From Rhodococcus koreensis (GTDB lineage Bacteria; Actinomycetota; Actinomycetes; Mycobacteriales; Mycobacteriaceae), in the NCBI RefSeq assembly GCF_900105905.1, contig NZ_FNSV01000005.1, forward strand, positions 2,232,001-2,296,000: DNA of 64,000 bases, read 5' to 3'. A program made the position numbers and the translations under genes. The first letter of the stretch is position 1; every line of letters begins with the position of its first letter. A model generated the notes under the pieces. It saw only the letters and a program-made list of their open reading frames with translations, had not been told where the DNA came from and searched no databases. Positions 1 through 10,845 of this stretch are shown here, piece by piece.

Positions 1-465
1 CACCCAGATCGGTTCGACACCCTCCCCGCCGTACACGATCCAGCTGTGACCTGCGACGTCCTCGGTGCCCGTCGCCGTCCGCGGACCACCCGCGACGAAC
101 GGCACGAGCACCGTCTCGACGGCGTTGCTCTGCGTCAGCTGGATGTAGCGGCCGGCCTCGGTGATGAATCCGACGGTGCTCGAATCGCCGCCGCCGTCAC
201 CGCTGACGATGCTGCGGCTGCCCGAGTTGGGCGTCCAGCCCTCCGGCGTCTCCGGCTTGCGCACCGGGAACGGCAGGTCCTGCGCGTCGTACTTCAGCGC
301 CGCGTCCACGTCGAAGCTGGGAATCGGGCCACTCGTGGGTCCGCCCGGGCTGAACGTGCACTGGCTGGCGATACCCGCGATCAGCACACAGAACAGGACA
401 AGGGGTACGAGCGACCACACCATGTCGCGGTTGTTGTGCAGGATGCGGGGTTTATCAGATGCCAC
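1..465 (-). CDS. DUF4245 domain membrane-anchored protein (3' end outside window)
   Basis: The frame is open from a GTG at 463-465 to the left edge of the window (155 codons, no stop seen), so the C-terminus is missing. The protein starts with a short polar stretch (ASDKPRILHNNRDMVWS), followed by one hydrophobic segment at about residues 20-36 (LVPLVLFCVLIAGIASQ), then an extracytoplasmic-looking domain with a PFPVRKPETPEGW segment. This is the layout of the actinobacterial DUF4245 family, which in mycobacteria and rhodococci lies next to glpX. It is divergent from glpX. Function is unknown; a membrane-anchored exported domain is the safe statement. The GTG start is inferred from the position of the transmembrane segment. 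Confidence 0.75.
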   Translation of the reverse strand, partial: MASDKPRILHNNRDMVWSLVPLVLFCVLIAGIASQCTFSPGGPTSGPIPSFDVDAALKYDAQDLPFPVRKPETPEGWTPNSGSRSIVSGDGGGDSSTVGFITEAGRYIQLTQSNAVETVLVPFVAGGPRTATGTEDVAGHSWIVYGGEGVEPIWV

Positions 466-654
466 GCCCACCAGTATCCAGGGTCGGTCCCGGAACAACG
501 ATTCTCGGTCCCCTGATTCGCGCCCCAGCAGCGCACGTCACACTTCTTTCTGGGAGAATCAGCAGCGAGATCCACCCGACACTCGGCGGCCGACGGCCAC
601 CGACACAGCGTCGACGTACAACGTCGACCGTGACTGCACCAGGAGGCACTGCCC

Positions 655-1695
655 ATGACGGCTAGCACCACTTCGAGTCGCCGCGAGGCCCCGGACCGAA
701 ATCTTGCTCTGGAATTGGTCCGAGTCACCGAGGCTGGTGCGATGGCTGCCGGTCGCTGGGTCGGCCGTGGCGACAAGGAGGGTGGCGACGGCGCCGCCGT
801 CGACGCCATGCGCCAGCTCGTGAGCTCGGTCTCGATGCGCGGCGTCGTCGTCATCGGCGAGGGCGAGAAGGACGAAGCCCCGATGCTGTTCAACGGCGAG
901 GAAGTCGGCAACGGCGACGGACCCGAGTGCGACTTCGCCGTCGACCCGGTCGACGGCACCACCCTGATGGCGAAGGGCATGCCCAACGCGATCGCCGTCC
1001 TCGCGGTCGCCGAGCGCGGCGCGATGTTCGACCCGTCCGCGGTGTTCTACATGGAGAAGATCGCCGTCGGTCCCGACGCCGCCGATGTCATCGACATCAC
1101 TGCGCCCGTCGCCGAGAACATCAAGCGTGTCGCGAAGGTCCGCAAGGCGTCCACCTCCGACGTGACGGTCTGCATCCTCGACCGTCCCCGGCACGCCGGA
1201 CTCATCCAGGAGGTCCGGGACACCGGCGCCCGCATTCGCCTCATCTCCGACGGTGACGTCGCGGGTGCGATCGCCGCCGCGCGTCCGGACTCGGGCACCG
1301 ACATCCTGATCGGCACCGGTGGAACCCCGGAGGGCATCATCGCCGCCGCCGCCATGCGCTGTATGGGTGGTTCGCTGCAGGGCCGGCTGGCCCCGACGGA
1401 CGACGCCGAGCGGCAGAAGGCCATCGACGCAGGCCACGACCTGGACCGCGTGCTGACCACCGAAGATCTCGTGTCCGGTGAGAACGTCTTCTTCTGCGCC
1501 ACCGGCGTCACGGACGGCGACCTTCTCCGCGGTGTCCGCTACTACGGTGGCGGCGCTTCGACGCAGTCGATCGTGATGCGGTCGAAGTCGGGCACCGTCC
1601 GCATGATCGACGCGTACCACCGTCTGGAGAAGCTGCGCGAGTACTCGTCCGTGGACTTCACGGGCGAGGACGGCGCCATCCCGCCGACGTTCTAG
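655..1695 (+). CDS. glpX: Fructose-1,6-bisphosphatase class II (GlpX)
   Basis: 346 aa, full length for the GlpX family. It hydrolyses fructose 1,6-bisphosphate to fructose 6-phosphate, the committed gluconeogenic step in the cytoplasm; in actinobacteria GlpX is usually the main enzyme for this. Metal- and phosphate-binding signatures are visible: [13 protein letters not shown] near residue 65, DPVDGTT near residue 100, and the [14 protein letters not shown] loop near residue 220. A strong ribosome binding site (AGGAGG, about 640-645) supports this ATG. fumC follows 97 bp downstream on the same strand, separated by a strong hairpin. Gluconeogenesis and TCA genes side by side match the Rv1099c-Rv1098c order in M. 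tuberculosis. Confidence 0.97.
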   Translation: MTASTTSSRREAPDRNLALELVRVTEAGAMAAGRWVGRGDKEGGDGAAVDAMRQLVSSVSMRGVVVIGEGEKDEAPMLFNGEEVGNGDGPECDFAVDPVDGTTLMAKGMPNAIAVLAVAERGAMFDPSAVFYMEKIAVGPDAADVIDITAPVAENIKRVAKVRKASTSDVTVCILDRPRHAGLIQEVRDTGARIRLISDGDVAGAIAAARPDSGTDILIGTGGTPEGIIAAAAMRCMGGSLQGRLAPTDDAERQKAIDAGHDLDRVLTTEDLVSGENVFFCATGVTDGDLLRGVRYYGGGASTQSIVMRSKSGTVRMIDAYHRLEKLREYSSVDFTGEDGAIPPTF

Positions 1696-1707
1696 GACCT
1701 TCGGCCT

Positions 1708-1749
1708 CGTGCGCCTTTCCGGTAGCAGCAGCAACCGGAAAGGCGCACG
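1708..1749. repeat. Intergenic hairpin, GTGCGCCTTT type
   Basis: Perfect inverted repeat with 16-bp arms (CGTGCGCCTTTCCGGT at 1708-1723, its complement at 1734-1749) and a 10-base loop (agcagcagca). It lies between the glpX stop and the fumC start and may end or attenuate glpX transcripts. Closely related hairpins occur at 8034-8083 and 23820-23865, so it belongs to a dispersed family. Confidence 0.85.
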
Positions 1750-1792
1750 GGGAGCACCCCCACGACGCGCTCGAAAGTGGCATGTTTGACGC

Positions 1793-3196
<1,404 letters not shown>

Positions 3197-3203
3197 CCCC
3201 GGC

Positions 3204-3252
3204 CGACGCGAGAGGGCCCGCACTCGAACCGAGTGCGGGCCCTCTCGCGTCG
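3204..3252. terminator. Bidirectional terminator hairpin after fumC
   Basis: Perfect 23-bp inverted repeat (3204-3226 and 3230-3252) with a 3-base loop, placed 7 bp after the fumC stop and 5 bp before the stop of the convergent desaturase-like gene. It should form a very stable stem in either transcript. Confidence 0.88.
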
Positions 3253-3257
3253 AAGTC

Positions 3258-4115
3258 CTACAGCAGCGCGGACAGCTCGTCGCGGGCCTTCTCGCCCTCG
3301 GTGCCGAGGTCGGTGCGTCCGGCGATGTTCCACGAGCGGAGCAGCGGGGCGAACACCTTCTCCCCCTGCCGGGCGGGGTCGTAGATGCCGGCCTCCGCGA
3401 GCACCGCGGTGCTGTCGGTTCCGCCGGGCAATGCCACGCTCGGCACGTCGAACGCGACGATCCGCGAGGCGATGGCGCGCATCGTCTGGTCGGGCACCAG
3501 CTCGAACGCCGCCTCGACGACGTTCCGGTAGAACAGCGACTGCAGTTCGTCGTCCGAGGCCAGCCGCTCGGCAATCACGGCTACCAGCGGGTCCTCACCG
3601 AGCGCGGCCGTGTTGTGATGACGCACGGCCGCGGCCTTCTCCTCGAATGCAGAGTTCGCGAGCATCTCGATCAGATGCATCGGCGGCATCGCGTAACCGC
3701 GGACCATCTCGTCCATCCGGGCGCGCTCGAGGGCGACGGGATCGACGGCGCGCGTCACCATCAGGTAGTTCCGGAGCACGATGGAGTGCCGGTTCTCCTC
3801 CGCGGTCCAGCGGCCGACCCAGCGCCACCACGGGCCCACCAGGGCCAGGTGCTTGGCGATCTCACGGTGGTATGCGGGCACGTTGTCGGCCACCAGCACG
3901 CCCACCGTCAGCGCGAGTGCCTCGACGTCGCTCAGGGTCGACTGATCTGCCGACCAATCCGTTCCACCCATGAACGCGAAGTTCTTGCCCTGGTCCCACG
4001 GAACCAGATCGTGCGGCTGCCAGCCGTCCGCCTCGGCGATGTGACGTGTGAGGTTTTCGTCCACCACCGGGGCCAGCTCACTGAGCAGCTGCGAGTCGTT
4101 TTTTTCAATCGGCAT
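3258..4115 (-). CDS. Acyl-ACP desaturase-like ferritin-fold protein (DesA2-like)
   Basis: 285 aa from the ATG at 4113-4115 (MPIEKNDSQLL); an upstream start at 4178 is possible but adds a Pro/Gly/Arg-rich tail. It resembles mycobacterial DesA2 (FA_desaturase_2 family), soluble diiron proteins related to plant stearoyl-ACP desaturases. The first carboxylate-histidine motif is intact (WTAEENRHSIVLRNYL), as is the FEEK helix glutamate. The position expected to carry the second ExxH reads SDDELQSLFY, so the usual Glu and His ligands appear changed. The protein may therefore not assemble a normal diiron centre. Mycobacterial desA2 also lies in the fum-phoH2-glyA neighbourhood, supporting orthology. 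Confidence 0.8.
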   Translation of the reverse strand: MPIEKNDSQLLSELAPVVDENLTRHIAEADGWQPHDLVPWDQGKNFAFMGGTDWSADQSTLSDVEALALTVGVLVADNVPAYHREIAKHLALVGPWWRWVGRWTAEENRHSIVLRNYLMVTRAVDPVALERARMDEMVRGYAMPPMHLIEMLANSAFEEKAAAVRHHNTAALGEDPLVAVIAERLASDDELQSLFYRNVVEAAFELVPDQTMRAIASRIVAFDVPSVALPGGTDSTAVLAEAGIYDPARQGEKVFAPLLRSWNIAGRTDLGTEGEKARDELSALL

Positions 4116-4271
4116 CCGCACACCGTAGCGTCCGCGGCCCGGAGCCGGGTCGACCACCGGTGGATTCGACGTGAACAACGCCGGCGTTGTGACGAAAACA
4201 TCCAGGTCATGGTCCTGCGATCGTTAGGCTGACAGCTGACGGCTTCCCCGGGCCCGAGCGGAGGATCACCA

Positions 4272-5882
4272 ATGCGCAGACTTCGGAACCTGACGATACT
4301 TCTCTCGGCTGTCGCTCTCGGCGGGTCACTCGTGACCGGATGCGGCTCCGACGCGGACGACGCAGGATCCGCCGACGCGTCCGGCGCCAATCCAACCTCG
4401 GAGTCCTCCGGCCCGCCCAACCCGGCCGCCGTCGCGGGCGTCGACATTCCCGACGGCCAGATCGACGATGCCGTGGGCCGCCTCGACGACCTGGCGAACG
4501 AGTTGATGGAGAGCTCCGGACTGCCGGGCATGGCGGTCGCCGTCGTCCACGGCGGGCAGACCGTCTACGCGAAGGGATTCGGGGTGCGCGAGGCGGGTAC
4601 CGATCAGAAGGTGGACGCGGACACCGTGTTCCAACTGGCGTCGATGTCGAAGTCGGTGGGGTCGACGGTGGTGGCCCATCAGGTCGATGCCGGCGTCATC
4701 GGCTGGGACACTCCCGTGGTGTCCAAGCTGCCCGGTTTCGCCCTCGCCGACCCGTGGGTCACCGAGCACGTCACGGTGGGCGATCTGTACTCACACCGGT
4801 CGGGCTTGCCCGATCATGCCGGCGACCACCTCGAGGACCTGGGGTACGACCAGCAGCAGGTGCTCGACAAACTCCGGCTCGACCCGCTGAACCCGTTTCG
4901 GATCACTTACGAGTACACCAACTTCGGTCTCACTGCGGCGGCCGAGGCCGTCGCGGCGGCATCGGGGACGGATTGGGCGACGCTCTCCGAACAGGCGATC
5001 TACGGGCCGCTGGGAATGTCGTCCACGAGTTCGCGGTTCGCCGACTACGAGGCCCGCAGCGACCGCGCCGTCGCGCACCAACTCGTCGACGGCAAGTACG
5101 TCGCCGATGCGGTACGCAACCCCGACGCGCAGTCCCCCGCAGGCGGGGTGAGCTCGTCCGTCAACGACATGGGCAAATGGCTGGCAATGCTGCTGGCCGA
5201 CGGAACGTTCGAGGGCAAGGAGATCGTCTCCCCCGAGGCGCTGCAACCGGCGGTCAGTCCTCAGATCGTGTCCAGCCCACCGCGTTCGATGGACAGCCGT
5301 CCGGGATCGTACGGTTACGGGTTCAACGTCTCGACCACCCCGGCCGGCCGGGTCTCCCTCAGCCACTCCGGCGGGTTCCAGCTCGGGGTGGCGACGAACT
5401 TCGTCGCGATACCGTCCGCCGACGTCTCGATTGTCGCGCTGACCAACGGGTCGCCCATCGGAATTCCCGAGACCCTCACCGCCGAGTTCGCCGACCTCGT
5501 CCAGTTCGGGGAGATCCGCGAGGACTGGAGATCGTTGTATCGGCAGGCCATCTCGCCGATGTCCGAGCCCGAGGGCAGTCTCGTCGGCCAGACGGCCCCC
5601 GCGAATCCGGCGCCACCGCAGCCGCTGCCGACCTACGCGGGCACGTACAACAACCCGTACTGGGGGCCCGCGGTCGTCACCGAGAGCAACGGCGCGCTGA
5701 CGCTCGGGCTCGGGCCCGCCGGGCAGACGTACCCCCTGACCCACTGGGACGGCGACACCTTCACCTTCACGCTCAGCGGGGAGAACGCCCCGCCCGGAAC
5801 CATCTCGAAGGCCACGTTCGCCGGCAACGACGTCACACTCGAGTACTACGACACCGAAGGCACGGGGACGTTCGTCCGCTGA
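4272..5882 (+). CDS. Serine hydrolase, beta-lactamase/DD-peptidase family lipoprotein
   Basis: 536 aa. The N-terminus is a lipoprotein signal (MRRLRNLTILLSAVALGG) with lipobox VTGC at about residues 21-24, so it is probably anchored to the outer face of the membrane. The catalytic domain (about 65-400) has the class C beta-lactamase/esterase motifs: SMSK for the nucleophile Ser and Lys, and YTN for the tyrosine loop. A C-terminal beta domain (about 440-536, YAGTYNNPYWGPA) resembles the lipocalin-like tail of such hydrolases. The substrate cannot be read from sequence; peptidoglycan peptides, esters or a beta-lactam are possible. The next gene starts 27 bp downstream and is probably cotranscribed. 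Confidence 0.88.
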   Translation: MRRLRNLTILLSAVALGGSLVTGCGSDADDAGSADASGANPTSESSGPPNPAAVAGVDIPDGQIDDAVGRLDDLANELMESSGLPGMAVAVVHGGQTVYAKGFGVREAGTDQKVDADTVFQLASMSKSVGSTVVAHQVDAGVIGWDTPVVSKLPGFALADPWVTEHVTVGDLYSHRSGLPDHAGDHLEDLGYDQQQVLDKLRLDPLNPFRITYEYTNFGLTAAAEAVAAASGTDWATLSEQAIYGPLGMSSTSSRFADYEARSDRAVAHQLVDGKYVADAVRNPDAQSPAGGVSSSVNDMGKWLAMLLADGTFEGKEIVSPEALQPAVSPQIVSSPPRSMDSRPGSYGYGFNVSTTPAGRVSLSHSGGFQLGVATNFVAIPSADVSIVALTNGSPIGIPETLTAEFADLVQFGEIREDWRSLYRQAISPMSEPEGSLVGQTAPANPAPPQPLPTYAGTYNNPYWGPAVVTESNGALTLGLGPAGQTYPLTHWDGDTFTFTLSGENAPPGTISKATFAGNDVTLEYYDTEGTGTFVR

Positions 5883-5909
5883 GCCGACACAACCGACGGG
5901 GAGAAGATC

Positions 5910-6341
5910 ATGAACACGAACTCGCATGCACCGACGGGAGCCGATCGCACGGAGACGGCGGATATCCAAGTGGTCCGGGCATTCCTGGACGCCCTCGTCG
6001 CCGGCGATCCGGACACCGCGCAGCAGTATCTCCACGACGACATCGTCTGGCACAACGTGTCGCTGCCGAAGATCCGCGGCATCGGCGCCGTCATGCGGAT
6101 CTTCCGCGGAATGAGCCGTCCCGGTTTCGGATTCGACGTGCGCCTGCACCACATCGCCGGCGACGGAACGGCCGTGCTGACCGAACGCACCGACGTCCTC
6201 ATCTACAAGCGGCTGCGCAGCGAATTCTGGGTGTGCGGCACGTTCGAGATGAGGGATGGCAAGATCGCCGTCTGGCGCGACTACTTCAGCAACCGGGATG
6301 TCCTCTGGGGCACCCTCAAAGGCATCGTGCGCGCGTTCTGA
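5910..6341 (+). CDS. Limonene-1,2-epoxide hydrolase-like SnoaL-fold protein
   Basis: 143 aa, the size of limonene-1,2-epoxide hydrolase (LEH) and mycobacterial EphG. LEH uses an Asp-Arg-Asp triad plus Tyr/Asn to place water for epoxide opening. Here TERTDVL gives the Arg-x-Asp pair, WRDYFS the second Asp and WHN the Asn; the usual Tyr two residues before the Asn is Trp. Epoxide hydrolysis is therefore plausible but not certain. A first helix FLDALVAGDPDTA is typical of the fold. It follows the serine hydrolase by 27 bp and is likely in one transcript with it. It is convergent with phoH2 (75 bp between the stops). Confidence 0.78.
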   Translation: MNTNSHAPTGADRTETADIQVVRAFLDALVAGDPDTAQQYLHDDIVWHNVSLPKIRGIGAVMRIFRGMSRPGFGFDVRLHHIAGDGTAVLTERTDVLIYKRLRSEFWVCGTFEMRDGKIAVWRDYFSNRDVLWGTLKGIVRAF

Positions 6342-6416
6342 CGTATCCGCCCGATGTCACCTCGGTTCGTTTCGGACCGTGGCGACATCGGGCGGATCAC
6401 GCTGCAGGGCAGTCGC

Positions 6417-7784
6417 CTACGGCGTCGGCCCGAACTCCTCCAGCATCTCCGTCACGAGCGCCGCGATCGGCGAACGCTCACTGCGGGTCAACGTGATGTG
6501 CGCGAACAGCGGATGCCCCTTGAGCTTCTCGATCACCGCGGCCACACCGTCGTGACGTCCGACCCTCAGGTTGTCGCGCTGGGCGACGTCGTGGGTGAGG
6601 ATCACCCGGGACCCGGTACCCAGCCGGGACAGTACCGTGAGCAGCACGTTGCGTTCGAGCGACTGCGCCTCGTCCACGATCACGAACGAATCGTGCAGCG
6701 ACCGTCCGCGAATGTGCGTGAGCGGCAGCACTTCCAGCATGCCGCGGCTGATCACCTCGTCCATCACCTCGGTGCTGGCCAGTCCGTCGAGAGTGTCGAA
6801 GACCGCCTGGGCCCAGGGACCCATCTTCTCGCTCTCACTGCCCGGCAGATAGCCGAGTTCCTGGCCGCCCACCGCGTAGAGCGGCCGGAAGACAACGACT
6901 TTCCGCTGAGTGCGACGCTCGAGCACCGCCTCCAGTCCCGCCGTCAACGCCAGCGCCGACTTTCCGGTGCCCGCCTTGCCGCCCAGGGACACGATGCCCA
7001 CACTGTCGTCCAGCAGGATGTCGAGGGCGATCCGCTGCTCGGCCGAACGTCCGTGCAGGCCGAACGCCTCCCGCTCCCCCCGCACCAGCTGCACCCGCTT
7101 GTCGGCGTTCACGCGGCCCAGTGCACTCGACGAACCACCCAGCAGCCGAATACCCGTGTGGCACGGAAGCTCCCGGGCCTCCTCCAGATCGACGACGCCT
7201 TCGGAGAACAGCTCGTCGATCGATGACGACGCCACATCCAACTCGGTCATCCCCGTCCAACCCGACGGAACGACGTCGTGGGCGTGGTACTCGTCGGCCG
7301 GGAGGCCCACCGCACCGGCCTTCACCCGCAGCGGGATGTCCTTGCTGACCAGGACGACGTCACCGCCCTCGGCCTCGAGGTTCAATGCGCAGGCCAGGAT
7401 CCTCGAATCGTTGCTGTCCGTGCGGAATCCGACCGGCAGAACCGACGGGTCGGTGTGATTCAGCTCGACCTGCAGGGTGCCGCCGTCCGTGCCGATCGGC
7501 ACGGGCTGGTCGAGTCGACCGTACTCGAGACGGAGGTCGTCGAGCATGCGCAGCGATTCTCTTGCGAACCATCCCAACTCGTGGTGATGCCGCTTCCCTT
7601 CGAGCTCGCTGATCACGACGAGGGGAAGCACCACGCGGTGCTCGGCGAACCTGGTGACGGCCCAGGGGTCGGACAGCAGTACGGAGGTGTCGAGTACGAA
7701 CGTACGCACTGCAGAATCCGAAGATTTCCTGGGGGCGACGGACGACTGTCCGGCGCGGGCTGAGACGGAGCGTGAAGCAGTCAC
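6417..7784 (-). CDS. phoH2: PhoH2: PIN-domain RNase fused to PhoH ATPase
   Basis: 455 aa from the GTG at 7782-7784, chosen because AGGAG lies five bases upstream. An N-terminal PIN domain (about 28-150) starts with the metal-binding [11 protein letters not shown] and contains [12 protein letters not shown]. The C-terminal PhoH domain has Walker A GKAGTGKS near residue 270 and Walker B-like FVIVDEAQS. PhoH2 proteins are ATP-dependent RNA helicase/ribonucleases in the cytoplasm; in mycobacteria an upstream small ORF (phoAT) acts as antitoxin. No such ORF of recognisable size was seen here. It lies between the LEH-like gene and glyA, matching the Rv1095-Rv1093 neighbourhood. Confidence 0.93.
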   Translation of the reverse strand: MTASRSVSARAGQSSVAPRKSSDSAVRTFVLDTSVLLSDPWAVTRFAEHRVVLPLVVISELEGKRHHHELGWFARESLRMLDDLRLEYGRLDQPVPIGTDGGTLQVELNHTDPSVLPVGFRTDSNDSRILACALNLEAEGGDVVLVSKDIPLRVKAGAVGLPADEYHAHDVVPSGWTGMTELDVASSSIDELFSEGVVDLEEARELPCHTGIRLLGGSSSALGRVNADKRVQLVRGEREAFGLHGRSAEQRIALDILLDDSVGIVSLGGKAGTGKSALALTAGLEAVLERRTQRKVVVFRPLYAVGGQELGYLPGSESEKMGPWAQAVFDTLDGLASTEVMDEVISRGMLEVLPLTHIRGRSLHDSFVIVDEAQSLERNVLLTVLSRLGTGSRVILTHDVAQRDNLRVGRHDGVAAVIEKLKGHPLFAHITLTRSERSPIAALVTEMLEEFGPTP

Positions 7785-8033
7785 GTTGGCTCCTAGGTCT
7801 GCGCGGCACCCGCGCAAACTCGGTTCGCTGGACCGGTCCGTCCCTGGTGTGTCACCACACGAGGGCCGGGCGCCGGCCCCCTCGCACTGAGTGTGTCAGC
7901 CACGATCAGGACCTCCCGTACAAGCAACTTCCCCGCTGCCTGTTACCCCCGACGGTACTGCCAAACACGCCGATCGGCTGACCGAGCGGCGGGCGTGTCG
8001 GTGAACAACTGGTTACACGGAGAAGGCGCTTCG
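7785..8033. other. Intergenic region between glyA 3' end and phoH2 start
   Basis: Together with the hairpin that follows, this is a gap of about 309 bp without a recognisable gene. It must carry the phoH2 promoter on the minus strand. A short inverted repeat (GTGTG-TCAC-CACAC, 7845-7858) lies about 60 bp upstream of the phoH2 start and could be an operator or a 5' leader hairpin. Nothing else convincing is seen. Confidence 0.4.
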
Positions 8034-8083
8034 CGCCCGTGCGCCTTTCTGGTTGCTCCAGCTACCAAAAAGGCGCACGGGCG
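8034..8083. repeat. Intergenic hairpin, GTGCGCCTTT type, at glyA 3' end
   Basis: Inverted repeat with 20-bp arms (8034-8053 and 8064-8083; one mismatch), core CGCCCGTGCGCCTTT. It lies 11 bp beyond the glyA stop and is flanked by small GGCG...CGCC repeats. It probably terminates glyA and is a member of the same family as 1708-1749 and 23820-23865. Confidence 0.85.
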
Positions 8084-8093
8084 GCGGAGCCGC

Positions 8094-9389
8094 CTAGATC
8101 AGGCGCCAGTCCTCGAGACCCTCGTACAGCGGGAAGTCGGCGGCGAGCTTCGACACGCGGGCCTTCAGCGTATCGACGTCGGACGCACCGGCGAGCGCGG
8201 TGCCGATGATGTCGGCGACCTCGGTGAACTGCTCGTCGCCGAATCCGCGGGACGCGAGCGCGGCGGTGCCGATCCGGAGACCGGACGTGACCATCGGCGG
8301 GCGCGGGTCGAACGGCACGGCGTTGCGGTTGACGGTGATGCCGACCTCGTGGAGGAGGTCCTCACCCTGCTGGCCGTCGAGCTGCGAGTTGCGCAGGTCG
8401 ACGAGCACGAGGTGCACGTCGGTACCGCCGGTGAGGACGCTGACGCCCTTGTCCACGACATCCGAGCCGGTCAGGCGCTCGGCGAGGATCTTCGCACCGG
8501 TGAGGGTGCGCTGCTGACGGTCCTTGAACTCGTCGGTGCCTGCGATCTTCAGGGAGACGGCCTTGGCGGCGATGGCGTGCATCAGCGGCCCACCCTGCTG
8601 ACCGGGGAACACGGCGGAGTTGAGCTTCTTCGCCCACTCCTGCTTGGCCAGGATCAGACCGGAGCGGGGCCCGCCGAGCGTCTTGTGGACGGTGCTGGAC
8701 ACGACGTCGGCGTAGGGCACGGGCGACGGGTGCAGCCCGGCGGCGACCAGGCCCGCGAAGTGCGCCATGTCGACCCACAGGTACGCGCCGACCTCGTCGG
8801 CGATCGACCGGAACGCGGCGAAGTCCTCGTGCCGCGGGTACGCGGACCAGCCGGCGACGATGACCTTCGGCTGCGCGGCGACGGCGATCTTGCGGACCTC
8901 GTCCATGTCGATGCGGTGGTCTTCCTTGCTGACCCCGTACGACTCGACGTCGTAGAGCTTGCCGGAGAAGTTCAGCTTCATGCCGTGCGTGAGGTGGCCG
9001 CCGTGCGCCAGGTCGAGGCCGAGGAGCTTCTCGCCCGGGTTCATCAGGGCCATCAGGACCGCCGCGTTGGCCTGCGCGCCGGAGTGCGGCTGGACGTTCG
9101 CGAAGTCGGCGCCGAACAGCTCCTTCGCCCGGGTGCGGGCGAGGTCCTCGACGACGTCGACGTGCTCGCAGCCGCCGTAGTACCGGCGTCCCGGGTACCC
9201 TTCGGCGTACTTGTTGGTGAGGACGCTGCCCTGCGCCTGGAGGACGGCACGGGGAACGAAGTTCTCCGAGGCGATCATCTCCAGCGTGTCGCGCTGACGG
9301 GCCAGCTCACCTGCCATGGCCTGGGCGACTTCGGGGTCGAGTTCGGCGAGGGGGGCCGTGTTGACGTCGGTACCGGGCACAGCGGTCAT
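8094..9389 (-). CDS. glyA: Serine hydroxymethyltransferase
   Basis: 431 aa, full length. A PLP enzyme that converts serine and tetrahydrofolate to glycine and 5,10-methylene-THF, the main source of one-carbon units. The PLP lysine lies in the [14 protein letters not shown] motif; the folate/PLP-binding segments [14 protein letters not shown] and [12 protein letters not shown] are intact. The start has a GGAG ribosome binding site eight bases upstream. A hairpin follows the stop. The next gene upstream on the same strand (DUF885) ends 66 bp before glyA starts, so cotranscription is possible. Confidence 0.97.
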   Translation of the reverse strand: MTAVPGTDVNTAPLAELDPEVAQAMAGELARQRDTLEMIASENFVPRAVLQAQGSVLTNKYAEGYPGRRYYGGCEHVDVVEDLARTRAKELFGADFANVQPHSGAQANAAVLMALMNPGEKLLGLDLAHGGHLTHGMKLNFSGKLYDVESYGVSKEDHRIDMDEVRKIAVAAQPKVIVAGWSAYPRHEDFAAFRSIADEVGAYLWVDMAHFAGLVAAGLHPSPVPYADVVSSTVHKTLGGPRSGLILAKQEWAKKLNSAVFPGQQGGPLMHAIAAKAVSLKIAGTDEFKDRQQRTLTGAKILAERLTGSDVVDKGVSVLTGGTDVHLVLVDLRNSQLDGQQGEDLLHEVGITVNRNAVPFDPRPPMVTSGLRIGTAALASRGFGDEQFTEVADIIGTALAGASDVDTLKARVSKLAADFPLYEGLEDWRLI

Positions 9390-9455
9390 CGAGGAATCTC
9401 CAAGCTGGATGCGGAAACGAATGCTCCCAGTCTACGAACTATCCGTGAGGACTTC

Positions 9456-10676
9456 CTAACCGCCCGCGGTGAGGTACCCCTCGCCGGCACGCAGGACGCT
9501 GGGAACGAGCGGCTCGTCGAGCAGTCGGCGGAACCGTTCCGACCGTTCCGCGCCGACCGGCACCTCGGCCAGCCAGCCCCCGAGCAGGCGGTATCCCTCC
9601 ACGTACGTGCTGGTGTATGCCCGCCACAGCGGCGAGGACAGGAAGCGCAGCGACTGCCGGGCCCGCTCGGGGGTCGACAGGCTCCACCGCTGCAGGAACG
9701 CCGCGACGTCGTCGTGGCTGCGGCCTTCGTCGTGCAGCATCATCGCCGCGTCCTGCCGCACCCCGAGCAGCTGTCCGGACGCACCGGACAGGCGTTGCGC
9801 CTGCTCACCGTCGAATCGCAGACCGAGGTCGGCGTAGATTTCCTGCGCCCACAGCCCCCAGTCGGACCCGACGATCGATTCGAGCGCGAGGTCGGCGAGG
9901 CCCTCGGCCATCAGGCACTGCGGGGTGTTGACGACGAACAACGTCTGCTCGAGTTGTCCGGCGCCGACGAGCCCGGCTTCCTTCCGGCAGTGCTCGGTGT
10001 GGTGGCCGGGGTACGACTCGTGCGCGATCAGCCGCGGCAGGTTCGCCATGTGCTGTTCGAGGTCGGAGTTGATCGCGACCTTCGAGCGGTAGTCGCCGAG
10101 GTAGTAGTTGAACCCGGACCACGGCTTGTCGCCCACGACCTCGTACTCCACCACCTCCGAGTCGGGCAGCGCGTAGTGCTGCCGCACGAGGTCGCGAAGG
10201 GCGCTCGAGAAGGCGTCGACGCATTCCTGCAACCGGTCGGCGGGAATCGCGTCCTTCGCCCGGTGCACCCGGATGCGTTCGGCCAGCGGTCCCGGTCCGG
10301 GCAGCACGGCGTCCATCTTCCGGTGTGCCTCCCGGTACTGCTCCTCGTCGCCGCGTTCGATGCGGACGTCGAAGTACGCGTCGACCTCGTCGACGAAGCC
10401 GACGTCGTCACCCGCGAATTTGCGCCCCGAGCATTCGAGCGCGCGCAGGTGGACGTCGAGGAACCGGGTCCGCTCCTCGGACAGTCCCGCCGAGGGCAAC
10501 TCCGCGCGGAGGTTCGCCGCCGTCCGGGCGAGGTCCCTCGGATCGGGCTTCGGCGCGTTCTCTACCTGCCTGCGCAGCGCGGGATCGCCGGTGTACGCGT
10601 CGACGAATCCTTCCTCCAGCCGGTCGAAACCCAGCCCGAGCAGCAAGTATTCGCGAACGAACGAATCGGATTCCAT
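9456..10676 (-). CDS. DUF885 family putative metallopeptidase
   Basis: 406 aa. DUF885 proteins are predicted zinc carboxypeptidase-like enzymes with a modified HExxxGHH signature; here it reads AHESYPGHHTEH near residue 218, with a downstream glutamate (LMAEGLADLALE) as the likely third ligand. The protein is mainly helical, without a signal peptide or membrane segment, so cytoplasmic. The family usually runs to 500-600 aa; this is a short version, perhaps lacking N-terminal helices. Substrate unknown. It is upstream of glyA on the same strand and divergent from coaA. Confidence 0.82.
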   Translation of the reverse strand: MESDSFVREYLLLGLGFDRLEEGFVDAYTGDPALRRQVENAPKPDPRDLARTAANLRAELPSAGLSEERTRFLDVHLRALECSGRKFAGDDVGFVDEVDAYFDVRIERGDEEQYREAHRKMDAVLPGPGPLAERIRVHRAKDAIPADRLQECVDAFSSALRDLVRQHYALPDSEVVEYEVVGDKPWSGFNYYLGDYRSKVAINSDLEQHMANLPRLIAHESYPGHHTEHCRKEAGLVGAGQLEQTLFVVNTPQCLMAEGLADLALESIVGSDWGLWAQEIYADLGLRFDGEQAQRLSGASGQLLGVRQDAAMMLHDEGRSHDDVAAFLQRWSLSTPERARQSLRFLSSPLWRAYTSTYVEGYRLLGGWLAEVPVGAERSERFRRLLDEPLVPSVLRAGEGYLTAGG

Positions 10677-10845
10677 GCCGTCCGACCTTAGTCGCAGACG
10701 CGTCTGCCTGACCCGCCGACAGCGCAGCCTGTGGCACCAAGCACAATCCGACTATGCAACCGCTACTCGCCAGCGCGACGACGACGGCAGAGATTCTGGG
10801 CATGGACCGCTCACTCCCCCGTGTACCCGAGTGTGAGCGGAACTG

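Noticed and set aside
7893..10691. Long plus-strand open frame opposite glyA and the DUF885 gene
   Set aside because: It is antisense to two clearly recognisable proteins, has a low-complexity Arg/Val/Asp-rich translation and no known domain; high GC leaves such frames open by chance.
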